Source: Lentinus brumalis
Lineage: Eukaryota > Basidiomycota > Agaricomycetes > Polyporales > Polyporaceae
NCBI GenBank assembly: GCA_001792895.1
Contig: MARA01000001.1
Location: forward strand, 1,116,001-1,180,000
Direction of reading: 5' to 3'
DNA length: 64,000 bases
In this document: piece after piece, positions 1 through 11,363 of the stretch
Layout of the letters: each line of letters opens with the position of its first letter
Position numbering within the stretch: position 1 is the stretch's first letter
Made by a program: the position numbers and the translations under genes
Notes under the pieces: model-generated
Told to the model about the DNA's origin: nothing
Seen by the model: the letters and a program-made list of their open reading frames with translations, nothing else
Databases searched by the model: none

Positions 1-208
1 GGCGGATGTGCGGATCGTTGTCCTCCGAGGAATGGAGTGTCGAGCTTGGCTTTGCATGCAAGGTGGACAACCGACATCTCTCCCCCATATCGTCTTCGAC
101 AGGCGCAGATATGGCACCATACGGTATGGGGAGTGCAGAGGCAAAAGTGGAATGAGAAGATAGAAGCACGGCAAGCAGAAGCAGGCCGTTCGGGACGACC
201 GAACGCAT
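1..208 (-). CDS. N-terminal part of a putative secreted protein (cut by window edge)
   Basis: An ATG at 206-208 on the minus strand opens a frame that runs 69 codons to the window edge without a stop. The first residues are MRSVVPNGLLLLAVLLSSHS, then TFASALPIP. This is a textbook signal peptide: a short basic start, a leucine-rich core and an A-S-A cleavage context near residue 25. The protein is therefore probably secreted or enters the ER. A TATAAAG box lies on the same strand at 354-360, about 146 nt upstream of the ATG. The remainder is outside the window, so the family cannot be named. Confidence 0.6.
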   Translation of the reverse strand, partial: MRSVVPNGLLLLAVLLSSHSTFASALPIPYGAISAPVEDDMGERCRLSTLHAKPSSTLHSSEDNDPHIR

Positions 209-939
209 CGCGCTAGACTCTGCACAAAGGTGATCAGCTCGACAACGGCGTAGTGCAGCTGTGGACCGGAGATGAACGATTACCTGTGCTCGATGCCCTG
301 CACTGGGAGGAGGAGCTTTAGGTGCGCTGAGGTGCTCACCTTCGTACACACGCCTTTATAACAGGTCGAGGAAGTATCCAAACGTATGAAGTCATTTCAC
401 AAGCACCAACGTCGAAGTGAGGAAGAGGAGCCGGCAAACGACGAGGCCATAACTCGTGGGACGAATGGAAAGCTCGGGCGTTCTGGCGAGAGGTTAAACC
501 TGGCATGAAGCCCGGATGTTCTGTGTTTCATGCTCGCGCAACTTAGTTCCCTCCTTCTTGTAGACTGGCAGCGGCAAACGTGGTCGCTACAGAGCTCCGT
601 GGCGAGCCTATCTGAACACGGAGCAGCGACCATTGGCAGCGTTGCTACGCCAGAGTACACTGAAGATTGCCTCGTCAACAACAGCTTGTCTGACTAGCAA
701 AGTCATAACACTCGCCTAGCCCTTGCAAAGACCATTGCTGAACGTGTAGATGGCCGTCAGTGGCCAAGGAACACAGTCGCGTGCCCCGAGTTAGAGACAG
801 AGACTCTTCCCGATTTGGCGAGTACGCAGATTAGATTTGATCTCTGCGAAGATCCTGGGCCTGCGCCTCGAGACCAGACTGACCACGCCTCCCAATCCCC
901 CTCATTCATCACTCCCGCCACCCCGCCCTTTCATCGAAT
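209..939. promoter_or_regulatory. Shared divergent promoter region
   Basis: This gap separates the ATG of the secreted protein (minus) from the ATG of the PA2G4-like gene (plus). I see no credible gene in it. A TATAAAG motif at 354-360 on the minus strand probably serves the left gene. The last 60 nt before 940 are rich in C and T, as is common just upstream of starts in fungal housekeeping genes. Confidence 0.4.
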
Positions 940-2564
940 ATGTCTGATCCTGTAAAGACCGACGCTCCCAAGCCCGAGGAGTCGACTGCTGCTGCCGATT
1001 TCACCAAGTACAAGGTACGTCATGTCGAAGCGGGACGCGCGGAGGCGCCGCGCAGATTTTCGCGGGCGTGAGGACAGGCACTCACGCACGCTCGGCGGGG
1101 TTGCAGACCGCGGCAGACATTGTGAACAATGTCATGAAGAAGCTGGTCTCGTTGAGTGTTGAGGGCGCGAAGGTGCTCGACTTGTGCGTCGAGGGCGACA
1201 AGCTGCTCGAGCAAGCCACCGGCGCAGTGTACAACAAGTCGGTGAAGGGCGTGAAGGTTAGCAAGGGTGCGTGTACTCTACGCGTAAGGTTTTTCGAGTA
1301 CTTGACTGATGGTTACCTCCTCGTTGCCGTCGCTTTATGTGATGTTACACGGAACCTTCGATGGTGCCCATCGGACAGGCATCGCGTTCCCGACTTGCGT
1401 CTCTGTGAACAACACTGTTGCACACTTCTCGCCTCTCGAATCGGATCCCTCTTCGAGCCAGACGCTCTCCAAAGGCGACGTTGTCAAACTCCATTTGGGC
1501 GCGCACATCGACGGGTTTGCCGCAGTGAGCGCGGAAACGCTCGTTGTTGGTGCTTCTGCGGACGAGCCTGTCACTGGCGCGAAGGCGGACGTGATCCAGG
1601 CGGCATGGCATGCGGCGGAGGTTGTCCAGCGTCTTGTCAAGGTCGGCAACAAGAACTGGCAGGTTACAGACGCGGTCAACAAGGTCGCGGCAGCGTTCGG
1701 TTGCAAGCCCGTCGAGGGTGCGTCTTCCACTGATGCATCCCGATGTGGGCGGATGAGCTGATGCGAGATGCTCCAGGTATGCTCTCGTGCCAGCAGTCGC
1801 AGAACGTGATCGACGGCAAGAAGCGCATTATTCTGAACCCTGTGAGTTTTTTTTTCTCAGTTATGACATTTAATAGAGTGTGCTGTGGCTGACCCTTCGC
1901 AGGCTGAGGAGCAGAAGAAGGGCTTCGAGACCGCTACGTTTGCAGAAAACGAAGTGTGGGGCATTGACATCCTGATCGCCTCTGGGGAGGACGGCAAGGT
2001 ATGTCGTGGTTTATGGTCGAAGCGTCGATGATGTCATATTTGAGCGAGGCTGAGTTTGTGGTTAGGCTCGTCTCGAGGAGTCAAGGACCTCGATCTTCCA
2101 GAAGGAGTCGACCGTCACGTATCAACTCAAGATGAAGACCTCGCGCGCTGTCTTCTCGGAGGTGCAAAAGAAGGCCGGAGCCTTCCCCTTCAACATCCGT
2201 TGGCTCGAGGACGAGAAGCGGGCCCGGCTGGGTCTGCAGGAAGCGGTACAACACAGCCTCGTCAAGCCTTACGAGGTCGTGTAAGTACAGCTTGACATAG
2301 CACTCACTGCACGCCGCTGATATAACTGCATCTAGCTATACCGGCGCGAACACCTTCGTTGCGGCATTCCACTTCACAATTGCGCTCCTGCCTGCTGGTC
2401 CTGCACTGATCACCTCCCCGCCCGTATGGTACAAGCCCGAGCTCGTCAAGTCGGAGAAGTCACTCGAGGACCCAGAACTCAAGGAGCTTCTCAACAAGCC
2501 TCTGCGCGAGAGCAAGAAGGCGAAGAAGAAGGCGAAGGCTGACGGCGAGACGAAGGAGGAGTAG
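940..2564 (+). CDS. PA2G4/Ebp1-like protein (peptidase M24 fold, Cdb4-type)
   Basis: Seven exons join in frame to 392 aa: 940-1014, 1107-1266, 1379-1717, 1777-1841, 1903-1998, 2066-2280 and 2336-2564. Human PA2G4 has 394 aa. The protein starts MSDPVKTDAPKPEE, then ADIVNNVMKKLV and GIAFPTCVSVNNTVAHFSP, the methionine-aminopeptidase (M24) fold. It ends in a lysine-rich tail (KKAKKKAKADGETKEE). Family members (Ebp1, S. pombe Cdb4) have lost peptidase activity; they bind the ribosomal exit tunnel, act in ribosome assembly and bind nucleic acid. That role is assumed here by homology. The gene ends 127 nt from the stop of the convergent Pcc1 gene. Confidence 0.92.
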
Positions 2565-2691
2565 AGGCGTTCATGGCCGGCGCAGTCACGCATGTGCAGT
2601 GTAAGAACACAAGTGCAGAAGTGTAGCAGAATACAAAGACGTCATGTAGCATCCATCGGACTGTTAGTTTGTGATTGCAACCGCAATTGTG

Positions 2692-3099
2692 CTAGCTCGC
2701 AGCGGGCGCGGGGGCACGCTCCGCGTCCTCCCCAAACTCCCCGATCGTTCGGACGACCAGGTCAACATTCTCGAGGAAGGCGTTCGATGTTAGGCGGGCC
2801 AGTCGTACCGTCAAGGTCGTATATGTTCTGCAGTGAATTTGGTCAACTCTCCGCACATGTCGTCAATGGACAATCTCGTACGCTACAAGCTCGTTTCCCT
2901 CCACTGCTAGCGTCCGTTTGACGACGTCTGGCTGCAGTTCCCGATCGACGTCGATGACTTGTTTTGCGATGTTCGCATGCTTTTCAGATGCGAACGGGAT
3001 GCGCATCGTCCTTGAGGCCTACATTGAGCTTTATCGTACACGCTGTACATGCGGGGTGTCTTACACAGTGTGCCAATCTGATTCTGGTGTGGCTGGCAT
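2692..3099 (-). CDS. PCC1: EKC/KEOPS complex subunit Pcc1
   Basis: This gene is split by two short introns. Exons at 3065-3099, 2882-3010 and 2692-2827 join in frame (300 nt) to a 99-aa protein. It reads MPATPESDWHTVTMRIPFAS, then AKQVIDVDREL, LVATYTTLTVRLARL and FLENVDLVVRTIGEFG. Pcc1/LAGE3 proteins are about this size and share the HTVT-IPF start, the VD-EL strand and the RL-R-NAFL-NV helix. Pcc1 is the dimerising subunit of KEOPS, which makes the universal t6A37 modification on ANN-decoding tRNAs; in yeast it is also linked to telomeres and transcription. The final intron acceptor (AAG before 3010) was chosen because it keeps the frame and restores the conserved HTVT motif. Confidence 0.85.
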
Positions 3100-3615
3100 G
3101 GTGGTGGTATGAATCCAAGCTGTAAAGTGTACTCTAGATCCCTTGCCCGATTGGGATACCCATTTAGCCGCGGTAAGCAACTCACTAGAGTTCAAGTTGG
3201 GGCTTGTGCGCCGACTACCTTGATGTAGCATCGTTGGACTCAACTTCACGCTATAGGTGAGTAGGAGGCTTATTATTAGGAGCATAGCTGACGTTCGCAG
3301 GTTGTGTATGTACTTGGTAGTACTTACAACTCTGCGGAGCCTCGGACAGACCCGCAGAAGCCGCCGTGCTGACACGAGGTCCTGCCCCATTGGCAGAATA
3401 TTGCACAGATCTATCGTGTAGGTATCGTGGAACGCTACACGCCGAGTGCTGCATCGATGTCGAGCGAGTGCTTGAGATTAATCACCGCACCGAGAAGCCG
3501 AGGCAAGCACGAGCTAGGTTGACTCTAAGACACGTGTGAGTACAAGACTCTTCTTCACGTTCTCACTGGTGCCGCGGTAAGTACCAGTGGCACTGGCATC
3601 TCCCCAGCACCCCCG
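3100..3615. promoter_or_regulatory. Divergent promoter between Pcc1 and the APH-like kinase
   Basis: The 516-nt gap lies between two divergent starts. I find no credible ORF with family resemblance in it. Short ORFs that cross it lack coding character. It presumably holds both promoters. Confidence 0.3.
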
Positions 3616-5267
3616 ATGTCTCCCCCAAGACCCATCGCCATGCTCAACTCTGCTACGCGAGACAGCATCACGAACGCGCTGGCCTCAGACGTCAGCGAGG
3701 TCAGGCTGATCGCCAAAGGTGCTCAACAATCTGCTTCATGCCGTTGCGATCGAACCCTTTTCTGACGTTCTGTCCGTAGACGAACTCACTACTGTGAGTG
3801 TTCTGCCTGGCTAGGTGCACCCGGTGTCTCAGGCGGGAGACAGACGTATCAACTCGGACTCGCAGATGGTCGGCAAGTATTGCTGCGCATACCCAGCTTC
3901 AATGAGAATGCTTCCATCGTCGAAGCAGAGGTTCGTGCTCCACGCGGCGACGGACCTGGCTCGCTTGTTGACCCCGTTATAGGTGGCCACGTTGCGTTAC
4001 CTCGCCGATCGTACTTCCATACCCGTTCCCTCGGTCCTCGCTTTTCACCCAGGGTCTGACGGCGAGCACTCGACCACATGCTATGCATTGCTCCAGAAGG
4101 TTTGTGTGTCCAAATTGCATGGTTACGATATGACGGCTCAACGGTCTACAACAGCCGTCAGGGACCTGCGTGGAAAGTGTATTCCCTAGCATGACGCCCT
4201 TTGAACAGAACTCCATTGTGGCAGCTCTGGCGAGATGGATGGTCGAACTATTCAAACTTCGTTTCGAAGCGATCGGGAGTCTTCGCATCCATGGGTCGAA
4301 TGATCTCCGCATAGGCCCTGTTGTCATGAAGCCATTCTACGTCGATGGACGATCGAAGATCTCCTTAGATCGTGGACCATTTACCTCCGCGCGAGGTTAC
4401 TATCGCGCCTGTGCCCAGCGGGAGCTGGACTCGTCTCGCATGCTCTTCGTGCAGGACGCACCCGAGTCCTACCAGCAGGGGCTCGAAGAAAGCAGGCTCA
4501 CAGTGGAACGAATAACTGGATTTCTGTGCGACCTGACGGACCGCTGTGAGGGTCTAGACGATGATGACCCGGAGATGGCGCCGTTCTCGTTGGATATCCA
4601 CGAGATTGGGTTGAAGAATATGTTCGTCTCCCCGGAAAATCCCACAAACATAGTAGGTTTGCCCACGTTGGTTCTCAGCCATTTGGCCGTGCTGAGACGA
4701 GGATGTATCAGCTGTCCGTAGCTGACTGGCAGTACGTGAATGCTCGCCCACTCTGGTGCTGCGCCCGCCTTCCGCCTTGGTTGCGTCCATCAATGACAGC
4801 CACAGACGAGTGCAGCACTCGGCTCGCGGCGATATTCAAAGCCGAGGTCGTCCGTGTGGCGGGTATCAACTCGACCTTCTTACGCTCGCTCAACCTCGAG
4901 GACACCCGCTCTACCCTCGATGACCTCTCAACATATGACGCGTTCCGGGATGGCTTCCTCCTGCTTCCAGCCCTGGAAAACATGTGAGCTCACGTATCCC
5001 TCCGTCGCGCTGCCGCAGATACTCACCGCATTCACTGGATTAATCAGTCTGGCCACTCTCCCCGGTCATGAGGATGTCGCGGGGCTCACAGCGCTCCTGG
5101 ACCCTTCCACATTACCGGGTAGAGTCGCACGCATCAACCTACTCACCCGCGGATCCAACGCGATGTACCTCGCCATGACCCCACCGCGGAGCCCCCTCAT
5201 GACCTCCCTGAAGGAGGAGAGTACTGATAAGGGAATGCCTTCTGACAGTCCAGTGCTCGTTCCGTAG
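3616..5267 (+). CDS. APH-like (aminoglycoside phosphotransferase fold) kinase
   Basis: Several exons starting at ATG 3616 (a second Met is 8 codons on) encode a kinase-fold protein. In order they read: an N-lobe strand GLADGRQVLLRIPSFNENAS, the helix VATLRYLADRTSIPVPSVLA, the hinge CYALLQK, the long C-lobe helices from 4,200 on, a catalytic segment FSLDIHEIGLKNMFVSPE and, after an intron, ADWQYVNARPLWCCARLPPW. In this fungal subfamily the usual HGDLH loop is replaced by D-IHE-GLKN, and ADWQ stands for the metal-binding IDW(E/Q). These proteins are greatly expanded in Agaricomycetes; their substrates are mostly unknown and antibiotic resistance should not be inferred. A C-terminal exon (about 5,054-5,267) continues after GT at 4,984. 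The exons near 3,710-3,830 are poorly resolved. Confidence 0.72.
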
Positions 5268-5828
5268 TTATCTCCCAGGAGCCCCGTCAAATTTCTCGAA
5301 TGCTACCTAACAGAAGCCGACCGGTAGTGTGGACGCAATTCATGACATGGATTCATCGGGTTTATCGTCGCACCACGTTTGGGTTTGATTGCTGCAGAAC
5401 GCACTTAGGTTCAGGTACATGCGTCGCTGACACTGAATTGCAGTTCCGATCGCAACTGGCAGAATTCCCGCTACGATCGTCGCGTGTGGGTGGTAACTCT
5501 GCAAGTCTTGCTGTGTGCTACTACTTACTTCGAGCCTGGACCCGCGAGCCTTCAACTAGTCATCATCGACATCGAACGGGGATGCGAAGATATGGGGCCC
5601 GCATCATGCGTGGATGAGGACGCGATGTAGCAAGTGAAGCAATCAAAGTCGTTACGGTCGTGTCGCTAACAAGCAAGGGCAAATCTCGCGGTGGGCAATG
5701 GAATTGGGTGCGGGGATTAGCGCCTTAGCACCCATGTGCTTGCAGAAAACCATCTCGGGGAGGCTGATAGCTCTCTGATCACAGAGTGAACGGGTCAGCA
5801 GCTAGCCATCGACATGGATGCGGGCACC
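5268..5828. other. Convergent intergenic region
   Basis: This region lies between the 3' ends of the APH-like kinase (plus) and the DUF6534 gene (minus). I see no gene with recognisable features. The short ORFs present overlap one another in all frames and show no family motif. Confidence 0.3.
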
Positions 5829-7898
5829 TTACCGAGACAGGTCTTCCTGTGCGAGGTGTTGGAGAATACGAAGCCGGGAGCACCGACCCGTTCGAGCGGA
5901 CTGATATGTCCGGGCCGAAGTGAACATGGCAGAGTCGCACTGCGAGCTTGGAAACATCGTCCGGGCATTGAGGCACGCCACGAAGGAGTTAGCGTACACT
6001 GCAGAGAGCACTTGAGCACGTTTGTAGATGATAGTCAAAGGCAACGTTACATTTCCCCATGATGAAGTCGGTGGCGATGAACCACGCGGTCCAGGGGAGG
6101 ACGGTGAACTTGCGAGCTGTCAGCGTGCGACGCAGTGTAACCGACCAGAATCAGCACTTACTACTACGAGCCGGACCAATGCGGCGATACTGTGAAGAGC
6201 TCGTATGAGCTTGTAGGCGGGGATAGACAGGCGGGCGACTCACGAAAGGAGAATACATCGGTGGACCAGAAAGGTGACAGCTTGATGCACAAGCGAATGG
6301 ACCCTGGTGCTATCCCATGAGATGAGTCTACGTTCGCATATTCGGAAGTTGCGGCGTACTTCTCCGACAGCGGTACTCGCCCTCGCGACATAAGCGTCAG
6401 CGTGCCGGCGAGGAAGACATCGGACAGGAGGGCAAGGAGAGTATACGGCAACGCCGCAGAGTACTACTGGAGGTCAGCGGACGTAGCATACGACTGGCAC
6501 AGGACCACTCACTGCCAAGGACGACAGGGAATCGAGCGAGGTACTTCACAGCTGGATCAGTCGTCTATCCATGCTCCAAGGATGTACGGCTGACCTCTTG
6601 AACGTGGAGATGACCTTAACGACGGCCTCTGTGAGTGGTCACGGTGAGGTCCTTGTCTCAGGACATGAGGCAGACCTATGCACGTACCAGCACCGAGACT
6701 CAAATGAGCCAGAACAAGCACCGACTAGAGGTCATTAGCGAAGGCGAATTGTGTCCGACGCTGCCCGAAGTCTCACCATGATCGAAGGCAGTGTGTATCT
6801 CGCGAGGCGCGTTTGGCATACTGAGACGTCGTTGTACGATATTACATTGCGGAGCCCTTTGGTTAGTGTGCAGCAGACTCACATTTATAGATGCGTATAA
6901 TGAAAAAACTAAACATCTCGGTCAGAGAATGTTGAGACTGCTACGATGAACTCACCTTTGAACCACAGACGCGACGACAAGCTGTCCAGTGGCAGGTGTC
7001 GGTCAGCATCAACATTCGAGACAGGAGCCCTGTACGTTACATTGAGAACCGCAGAGACCTGCAATTGTGAGTCAGTATCCAACACTCCACAGAGGCAGAG
7101 GGTCGGGCTCACGTAAAAAGATCTAGACCCGTGTAGCGGAGATGTTCAGTGACAGCGGATCCGGAAAGGCCACGAGCCGCCAACTCACTGCTTAGCCAAG
7201 GTCTCATGCGCAGTGGCCGTGGCCGGGTCAGTCTTTTGAACGACCATACCCCACTACAGGCGGAGAATTGTTCAGCGGGCGATGAGGTGAGCGGAGCCTG
7301 ATGTACGAACCCCCCAGTAATATAGCCCATGGCAAACTGGAGGGCGGGCGCCGTTAGCTTCTGCATTCTTCCGTTCCCACCAACGCGGGGCAGCGCTCAC
7401 CAAGGATCACATTTACAGAATCGAGGCCCCTGAAGCGTCGTCCGTCAGTGATTGCGGAAGGGCGCGAGAGATAACCACCCCTACCATACAAGCATGACCT
7501 AGCAGTCGCAATCACAGATGAGTCCGTGAGTGCATTCCATCGGCTCCTGCCAGCCTGGAAGCTCACCCATAGCTTGAGCTCGGGACGATCTCGCGGGAAC
7601 GTCATCAGGTACACATAGGTCTACAAGATGCACCGCCGGATTTTAGCATAACAGCGCCGTACCCTATATGGGGAAAATGGCATACTGCATACCTGCAATG
7701 TACTGATCCCATAAAGACTGCGGTGTTCGTTGCTACTCAGTCAGGTCCTGCCGATGTATTGAGCTCGCAAACAGACTGACAAGGTGGAGATCATCTGCCC
7801 GATGAGGAGGGCACCTGCGTGAAGCACATTCAGACAGGTCGAACATCGGATGAATCGAAGGGACTCGTACCGAGGTTATCGTCATAATGGCGCCCCAT
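5829..7898 (-). CDS. Seven-helix DUF6534-type fungal membrane protein
   Basis: Many short exons on the minus strand together match the layout of the Agaricomycete DUF6534 family. The ATG at 7896-7898 gives MGRHYDDNLG, which joins over an intron to ALLIGQMIST (the hallmark LGALLIG start). Then follow LYGISTLQ joined to TYVYLMTFPRDRPELKLW, GLDSVNVIL, VLVLAHLSLGA, AVVKVISTFKR, TLLALLSDVFLAGTLTLMSR and finally VYANSFVACLNARTMF, the typical C-terminal helix and NAR motif. The family has seven predicted membrane helices and no established function. Exon borders between 6,900 and 7,300 are uncertain, so a partly decayed copy cannot be excluded. The minus-strand stop at 5829 is the best candidate end. 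Confidence 0.6.
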
Positions 7899-9684
7899 AT
7901 GGGTGGCCTGTGGGTCCAGTCCGAAGCAATGTGGCTAACCGCCACCAACGAGTCGCTACACAGAATCCGGAACCGGGACAACCTGGCGGGCGATCAGAGA
8001 GACGAAGAGACGAGGACAGAGGGACCGAGAGCGTACCGAGAGGGTCCCTCCTCCGCGCACGAGATATATCCATCCCTCGTTGCAGGCCTACACCCACGCC
8101 CACGGACACGGAACGTGGACGTCGCTGGGACGCGCCGATGTGCATGTCCAAGCCGAGCGCGTCCCACGTAATGCAAAAGTCTCCTATTATTCGATCTGTG
8201 GGAAGAGGAAGCAGACGACATATAGCGCGCCTAGCGGGTAGAAACTCCGCAGTGAACATGGTGGGCCGTAGAGGGAATGCTTCCACAGACACTGAATCTG
8301 TCGAGTAGGGGAAACAGGACGGACCCACGCTAGAAGGAGGTAATCTTGGCGTGCCTGGGGAAGGCGAGTTGCGGCATGCGGGCATGTCCTCGGGAGCGCG
8401 CTCTTCGAACTCTCGCGAGTTGTAGGTGATCATGATGGAACATCTTGCAGCAACAGCGCGGAGTGGGAGACGAAGAAGGGTGCATGGCAACCGCTCCGAC
8501 GTCGTGTCCAAATTAGCTATAGGGAGCGGGCGACAAGACGCGCTTTGCACGCAATACTGTGCGCCGAACAGCCGAGCGCACACCTAGCGTACTTGTCCGG
8601 TACCTGCTGGGCAGCCAAGGGCGAGTTGCATCCAGCGAGAATAACCACTTCTCATGCACCTCAGGGGTGCCAGCCCACAGCCTGAAAGAGACATCCTGCC
8701 AGACGGAACCGTACAGGCGATTCGGCGACGCGTCCGAGGCTTTACGTGTCGTGAACCTGCTCTCCGATTCGACGCAATATCAGCACATTCGGTAACGCGA
8801 GATGCCTGACGCACTCACACCGACTCTACGGGCGAGAAGCACAGGGCCGCCTGTGGTATGCGGTACCGAGACGTCGGGCAGTTCCACACGCTCGTCGCAC
8901 CGCAAGTCATCTGTTCGACTCGTACGCTCAGCATCTGACTTTCGCTGCAATGGCTGCAGACGTGAATAGGACACTTTCTGCCAATCCTATCGCGGCGTTA
9001 TCAGCAAATTAATGGCAAGTTTCCATGAGCGCAGACATGACGTACCCTTCTCTCCGTGCTTCTGGCCGCCGATGAGAGACGCTGACTCGGTACCGAGTCT
9101 TCGTCGGGAGCCCGTACCTAGGTTTGGCCTCATCTTCTCGCCTGCCACCTTGCTGTCGGGTCCGGAGGAGGGTTCCTGATGCCGTACCACCCAATGGAAG
9201 GCCATGGTTCTCAAAGCTGGGCCTGACCATCCTATCGCGTTCGGGCCGGGTTGACCAAGCGGTGCGTGGAGGATTAAGGACGATTCATGAGAGACAAACT
9301 ACATATGTAACACACAGGGCAAATATAGAGATAGAGAGAGAGACGGCGACGGCGACGGGGGAGGATATAGCGATATAAGGCAAAGCAATCCGAGACGACG
9401 TCAAGACAACTCGAGGGGGGAGAATACGGGAGATATTGTAACAATGTGTCGCGGGCAGCAGGGGCAGAAAGCCGAGGCAAGAACAGGCGGAGTGTGTGGA
9501 GGGAGTAAGGATGGTTGGAAGAGGAGGTACAGCCGCATGTCCACTGGCAGGTGTTTGACCAGTCGTCCAAGGTGATGCACCTATATGCTATCGTACGGGC
9601 GGAGAAAATAAGAAGAAAACTGAGACGCCACAGCAGTCAACAACACCTCTGATCATATTGGAAGCCTCCAGGATTCCGATATGA
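7899..9684. other. Gene-poor region, no supported gene
   Basis: About 1.8 kb with open frames up to 233 codons (minus strand near 7,882-8,583) but without a family motif, signal peptide or convincing exon chain. The long frame is arginine- and proline-rich, lies opposite a shorter open frame on the plus strand, and looks like chance. A purine-rich simple-sequence tract (gagata/gagaga then gacggc repeats) sits near 9,325-9,365. Confidence 0.35.
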
Positions 9685-11125
9685 TCAGAAGAGTATGCCT
9701 TGCAGGTTGGGCAAGAAGGTCCTAAGTGTTTGCGTCTAGTCAGTCAACTTGCTCGCCGCGCCACAGTGGGAAGCACTTACACAGCGCCAAGACCTGCAGC
9801 AAACGCCAAAGCACCCCAAGCCAGGGACTTGCGCTCAGGTGGAAGTTGTGAGAGCAGGCGCACCCTCTTGTTCGTGACGATCGCACGCTCCCCAACCTCC
9901 TCCTCTCCGGACTTCTTGAAGTTGAAGGTGTACTCCGGCTTGTCTTCCTCCCGGGTACGCTTGTTTCCGGCAGCCTCATCAGTCTCCACCAGCGTCGCCT
10001 CAGTCTCGATGGACACTGATTTGGCCACGTCTGCACGAGTCTTGGCTGCAGCACGATCCGCCTTGAGCTTTGCAATCAACTCCTTCTGTTCTTGTATATC
10101 TTCATGCATCTTCGGCTCAGCGACCTTTGCCGCCTCAGCATCGTCGTCCACCGCCGTCTCGTCTGATCCAGCAGGGGTGGGCAGCTCCTCACGGGCAGCA
10201 CGTCGGGAGCGGGGCGTCTTGGGTGTGGCCGAGGGCGCAACGAGAGGCTGAGTCGGCAGCGACGCTGCCGGCGGGCTGCGCAAGCGGGCAGACCTGCGAG
10301 GTGTGGGTGAAGTGGCTTTGCGAGATGGAGGTGGTGAGACGGGTGTCTCCGCCGGAGCTGGTGGAGGTACGGCCACCGCAACAGGGGCTGCGGGGGAAGC
10401 TTCGCGGCGACGCTTGGCAGGTGCGGGGCCGGGCTCGGCTGCGGGGGAGGCAGTAGGGGTGGGCTGTTGGTTGTTCTTCGAGCGGCGGAAGGTGGTGTTG
10501 GGATCGGGGACAGCATTCGCAAGGTTGGGGATTATGAAGCCGAGGTGGTAGCCTTCAGCAAGATAGAGCGCGACATCAGGGGTGACCCAGTGGCCGGCGA
10601 ATCGTGCCTTTCCCGACTTGTTTGCACCCGAAGTGTCGAAGCTGAGCTTGATCCAGTTCACCTCGTTCTTCTCCGCCTCCTCGCTCGCGGTAGGGAATGC
10701 GGCGCGGAACATGGTGGTTACGGATATTGCGCCAGTATCCAGTCTGCGAAGGATGAAAGCGTGGCCACCTCCAGGCTGTAGGTGGGTTAGTCTGACGTCA
10801 ACGACGCGCGACAGACGCGACAAAGGGCTAGGGTACGCACAGTGGGGATTTTGACGCGTCCGACCTGGATCGTCTCGTCAGGCATGCGCGCAAGAAGGAG
10901 CGCGATAAACGTACGACGGTCGATACACCATCCCTGATGATCTCCTGGAACTTGACTGGCGGCGGTTTGGTCGTGTCCACTGTCGAAGATGGTCAGTTCT
11001 CGGAGCGCGGGGTCGAGATTAAGAAGAGACGGACTGGCTCTGATGTGCGGGTTGACATCTGTGGGCAGCGGCGGGCGCGGGATTCCCGGCTTGGGGACCG
11101 CAAAATGTTTAGCAGCAGCGGGCAT
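9685..11125 (-). CDS. Bqt4-like APSES/KilA-N nuclear-envelope protein
   Basis: The minus-strand gene starts MPAAAKHFAVPKPGIPRPPL at 11,125. After short introns it reads VGRVKIPT, HAFILRRLDTGAISVTTMFR and FAGHWVTPDVALYLAEGYHL. This is the APSES/KilA-N-like fold with the tryptophan-containing WVTPD segment, as in S. pombe Bqt4. A long disordered middle follows, rich in P, A, K and R (KRRREASP and similar), then a coiled-coil stretch (about 10,020-10,110) and a basic segment. A hydrophobic C-terminus (SLAWGALAFAAGLGA) continues across a last intron to a TGA at 9,685-9,687. Bqt4 sits in the inner nuclear membrane and anchors telomeres; a tail-anchored layout is visible here. The role is inferred. 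The intron that joins NPHIRA to KFQEIIRDG was chosen by family fit. Confidence 0.78.
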
Positions 11126-11363
11126 CGCGAAGGACGAGCGCGAGGAGGAAGCCAAGCGAAGGAGCGAGTCCGAGGCGCGATCTCGCAGACCGCGTTGTGG
11201 CAAGACGCAAACACGCTCCCTTCCCCACGCCCCCTGCGAACGCCAATTCATTCTCCGCTCGGCTTCTCCCGGCCCTTCGACTCCCGCCCAGGGAAACAAC
11301 CTCGCATTTACAGCCCGCACGCTACAGTAATTGTTACAGTCTATTGTGTCTATGATTCTGCTC

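Noticed and set aside
1068..1733. Plus-strand frame of 221 codons
   Set aside because: A shadow frame that reads through introns of the PA2G4-like gene; the true exons are in other frames.
7882..8583. Open frame of 233 codons on the minus strand
   Set aside because: Arg/Pro/Ser-rich, no motif, overlaps the start of the DUF6534 gene in another frame and an open frame on the other strand.
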